From positions 62,001 through 126,000 of the forward strand of contig SZNP01000008.1 of NCBI GenBank assembly GCA_005239435.1: 64,000 nucleotides of DNA, in the 5' to 3' direction. The translations under genes were made by a program, and so were the position numbers. Origin of the DNA: Halorussus salinisoli (GTDB lineage Archaea > Halobacteriota > Halobacteria > Halobacteriales > Haladaptataceae). Positions 62,143 through 64,000 of this stretch are shown in pieces; positions within the stretch are counted from its first letter, which is position 1, and each line of letters begins with the position of its first letter. The notes beneath the pieces were generated by a model that was not told the DNA's origin, searched no databases, and saw only the letters and a program-made list of their open reading frames with translations.

Positions 62143-63444
62143 ATGCGACTCTTCGGCTTCCTCCGCGAGCGCGAGTGGACGACGGTTCTGGGCTACGTCC
62201 TGTTCGTCACCCTGCTGGCGGCGGGGTACTACTACAACGTCACGTTCGTCCAGTTGGGACTGCTCGACCTCGGAACTCGACTCGTCGGACTGACCGAAGC
62301 GCAGGTATCGGCGTGGATGGCGGCGCTCGCTCTGCTGACGTTCGGCGTGGCCGTCGTGACCGGGGTGACGATGGACCGCCGCGGGTGGAGTACCGACCTG
62401 CTCGTCAAGTTCCGCATGCTCTTCGGCGTGGTTGCGGTCCAGTTCCTGCTGACGCTGGTCGCGCCGGCCGTCCGGACCGGTCCGGCGTTCGGTACGTGGA
62501 TACTCGTCGCGTCGGTCGCGCTCGGGGTCGGGATTCCGGTCTCGTTCGGACTGACCATCGATTTCGTACCGGTCGAGGACCGCGGCTACGTCGCGGCGGC
62601 GATAACGGCCGTCGCGTACTTCGCGGCCAACGTCTATCCGCTCGACTGGCGCGTCGAGACGTTCAGCGCGGTGATGGTCGCGGCGATGTTGCCCGGACTG
62701 GTGGTTCTCGGGGTGCTGGCCTCCGGACGCGTCGGTCCGGCGAATCGCCTCGTCGCTCGACTCGCCGACCAGCACGAGACGTTCGGCGTCGGTCGGTTCT
62801 GTCGTCGCGCGACGGTCCGGACCCGGAGTTTCGCGTTCTGGGGACCGGTCGCCCTGATGTTCGGGGTGTTCTTCGTGGACAGTCTGGGCTTTCTCCGCAT
62901 CGTCGAGACCCCGACGTTCGTCCAGAGCGCGTGGCAGTCTCCGGCGTTTTCGGACCACCTCGCTCTGGGGGTCGTCCACGTCCTCGGTGCGCTCGTGGCG
63001 GGCGTCCTCTACACCAACTTCGACCGGAACTGGCTGTTCCTGTGGGTGTTCGGCCTGTTCTCGCTGACACACCTGTTCTACACGACCGACGTACGGATGA
63101 CAGCGTGGTTCCCCGGTCTCGCTCGCGGGGCCTCCTCGCCGATAAATTCGGCAGTCTACGCGGTGGCGGTGAGTTTCTACACCACCCTCAACTTCGCGCT
63201 CTGGCCCGACCTCTCGACGCCGAAGACCGTCGGAACCCACACCGCAATCGGCGTCGGTCTCGCGGGGTGGTTGGCGACGTTCCTCAGCACCGCCGTTGCA
63301 CTCTACTTCGAGACCGTCGAGTTGACGCTGCTGTCGCATCTCAACGTGGTGAACGCGCTGGCGCTGTTGCTGTTCTGCGGTCTCGTCGTGGCGCTGTATC
63401 TCAGACGACTGCTCGCCGTCGCGCGGGCCGAGGGGGGAATCTAA
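62143..63444 (+). CDS. MFS-like membrane transporter
   Basis: A 433-residue protein with about twelve hydrophobic segments. Loop motif VTGVTMDRRGWSTDLLVKFR near residues 75-94 fits the MFS inter-helix 2-3 loop (G-x-x-x-D-R-x-G), and IDFVPVEDRGYVAAAITAVA near 143-162 matches the second (helix 4-5 region). The second half starts near residue 230 (FWGPVALMFGVFFVDSLGFL). The substrate is unknown. The stop overlaps the next ATG (TAATG at 63442-63446), which indicates an operon with the bactofilin-like gene. Confidence 0.78.
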   Translation: MRLFGFLREREWTTVLGYVLFVTLLAAGYYYNVTFVQLGLLDLGTRLVGLTEAQVSAWMAALALLTFGVAVVTGVTMDRRGWSTDLLVKFRMLFGVVAVQFLLTLVAPAVRTGPAFGTWILVASVALGVGIPVSFGLTIDFVPVEDRGYVAAAITAVAYFAANVYPLDWRVETFSAVMVAAMLPGLVVLGVLASGRVGPANRLVARLADQHETFGVGRFCRRATVRTRSFAFWGPVALMFGVFFVDSLGFLRIVETPTFVQSAWQSPAFSDHLALGVVHVLGALVAGVLYTNFDRNWLFLWVFGLFSLTHLFYTTDVRMTAWFPGLARGASSPINSAVYAVAVSFYTTLNFALWPDLSTPKTVGTHTAIGVGLAGWLATFLSTAVALYFETVELTLLSHLNVVNALALLLFCGLVVALYLRRLLAVARAEGGI

Positions 63445-64000
63445 TGGCCGACCCCGTCGAAGTCCTGCCCTTACTGGTGGTCGTGGTGTTGCTGATGACC
63501 GCGAGCGGACAGCACGTCGAGCAGATGGAGGTCGTCTTCGACGGCGACCGGGAAGTCGCGGACCTCCCGGACGCGCTGGTCGTGGGCGGTGGAACCGTCA
63601 CGGTTCCTGCCAACGAGAGCGTCTCCGGCGTCGTCTACGTCGTCGGCGGAGACCTGCACGTCGCTGGCGAAATCGACGGCGAGGTGACGCAACTCGCGGG
63701 GAACGTCTCGGTCGGCGACGGCGGTTCCGTCACCGGGGAGTTGCAGACCATCGCCGGCGAGACCTCCGTCGCGGCGGGTGCGACGGTCGGAACGCGCTCG
63801 ACAGTCGAGTTCGTCCAGCAGGAACGCTCGCCAGCGACCCAGTTCGGCTTTCTCGCGTTGCAGGCGCTCGTCCTCGCACTCGCGGGCGGCGCGCTCGCCC
63901 GCCGCCGGCCAGCGCTCTTGGGCAACGTCGGCGATTCGGTGGTTCACCACTCGGTCGTCAGCGGCGTCGTCGGCGCGTTCACCGGCGTGACCGCCCTCGC
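63444..64000 (+). CDS. Bactofilin-like membrane protein (partial, runs off the window)
   Basis: The first about 185 residues of a longer protein. An N-terminal signal or helix (MADPVEVLPLLVVVVLLMTA) is followed by beta-helix repeats VVGGGTVTVPANESVSGVVY, VVGGDLHVAGEIDGEVTQLA, GNVSVGDGGSVTGELQTIAG and ETSVAAGATVGTRS, like polymer-forming cytoskeletal proteins but on the extracellular side. A transmembrane helix comes near 132-152 (FGFLALQALVLALAGGALAR). It starts inside the stop of the MFS-like gene. It continues past the window edge without a stop. Confidence 0.78.
   Translation, partial: MADPVEVLPLLVVVVLLMTASGQHVEQMEVVFDGDREVADLPDALVVGGGTVTVPANESVSGVVYVVGGDLHVAGEIDGEVTQLAGNVSVGDGGSVTGELQTIAGETSVAAGATVGTRSTVEFVQQERSPATQFGFLALQALVLALAGGALARRRPALLGNVGDSVVHHSVVSGVVGAFTGVTAL

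Overview
This window comes from a haloarchaeon (class Halobacteria). The DNA is very GC-rich with short AT-rich patches upstream of genes, and the proteins are strongly acidic. The gene set is diagnostic: a HalOD1-domain protein, a Bat/HTH-10 regulator, archaeal GatE, MptE plus an archaeal dihydropteroate synthase, proteasome-activating nucleotidase with a proteasome beta subunit, DNA topoisomerase VI and an ATP-dependent DNA ligase. Many genes have a TATA-like box 23-33 bases before the start codon, which fits leaderless transcription. I cannot name the genus from sequence alone. I see no tRNA, rRNA, CRISPR array or transposase gene.

Layout. 1-5.5 kb: quinone oxidoreductase, a decayed gene remnant, a regulator with a HalOD1 protein, an SPW membrane protein, and MptE/dihydropteroate synthase (pterin pathway). 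5.7-6.2 kb: an inverted pair of structured repeats. 6.3-17 kb: a TrmJ-like RNA methylase, a PAP2 phosphatase, GatE, two PH-domain membrane proteins, a GDT1/TMEM165 transporter behind a palindromic operator, and fumarase. 17.5-22 kb: a complete sugar-type ABC importer operon (lipoprotein, two permeases, ATPase). 22-29 kb: small proteins (BolA, HExxH membrane protein, winged-helix regulator), PAN, a BASS symporter, a lamin-tail fusion protein and a 45-residue membrane protein that is easily missed. 28.7-34.6 kb: a bactofilin-like protein, then a compact fixA-fixB-fixCX operon with a small trailing gene.

34.6-49 kb: an HTH-GNAT fusion, a dodecin, an Obg/YchF-like GTPase, an epoxide-hydrolase-like protein, a ParB-like small protein, a UbiA prenyltransferase, an aminotransferase next to an XRE-CBS regulator, a DUF555-like protein, a 55-residue membrane protein, PsmB, a GCS2-like ligase and a three-gene membrane operon including CopD. 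49-64 kb: DNA ligase between two repeat copies, a CaCA exchanger, a methyltransferase, a frameshifted NhaP-type antiporter, a frameshifted zinc-ribbon gene, Mop/TOBE and zinc-ribbon proteins, topoisomerase VI A and B, an MFS-like transporter and the start of a second bactofilin-like protein.

The least explained content is a family of composite non-coding repeats with at least five copies (about 5.8, 6.1, 36.1, 49.4 and 51.6 kb). Four copies carry a 10-13 bp hairpin whose arms change together. A conserved body follows, then a G-rich core of variable length (in one copy an 11-bp tandem repeat), then a shared 3' tail resembling GGYTCRAGGAGTAGYTAGCTTC. Three genes also look broken (1.06-1.34 kb, 54.85-56.08 kb and 56.96-57.4 kb).
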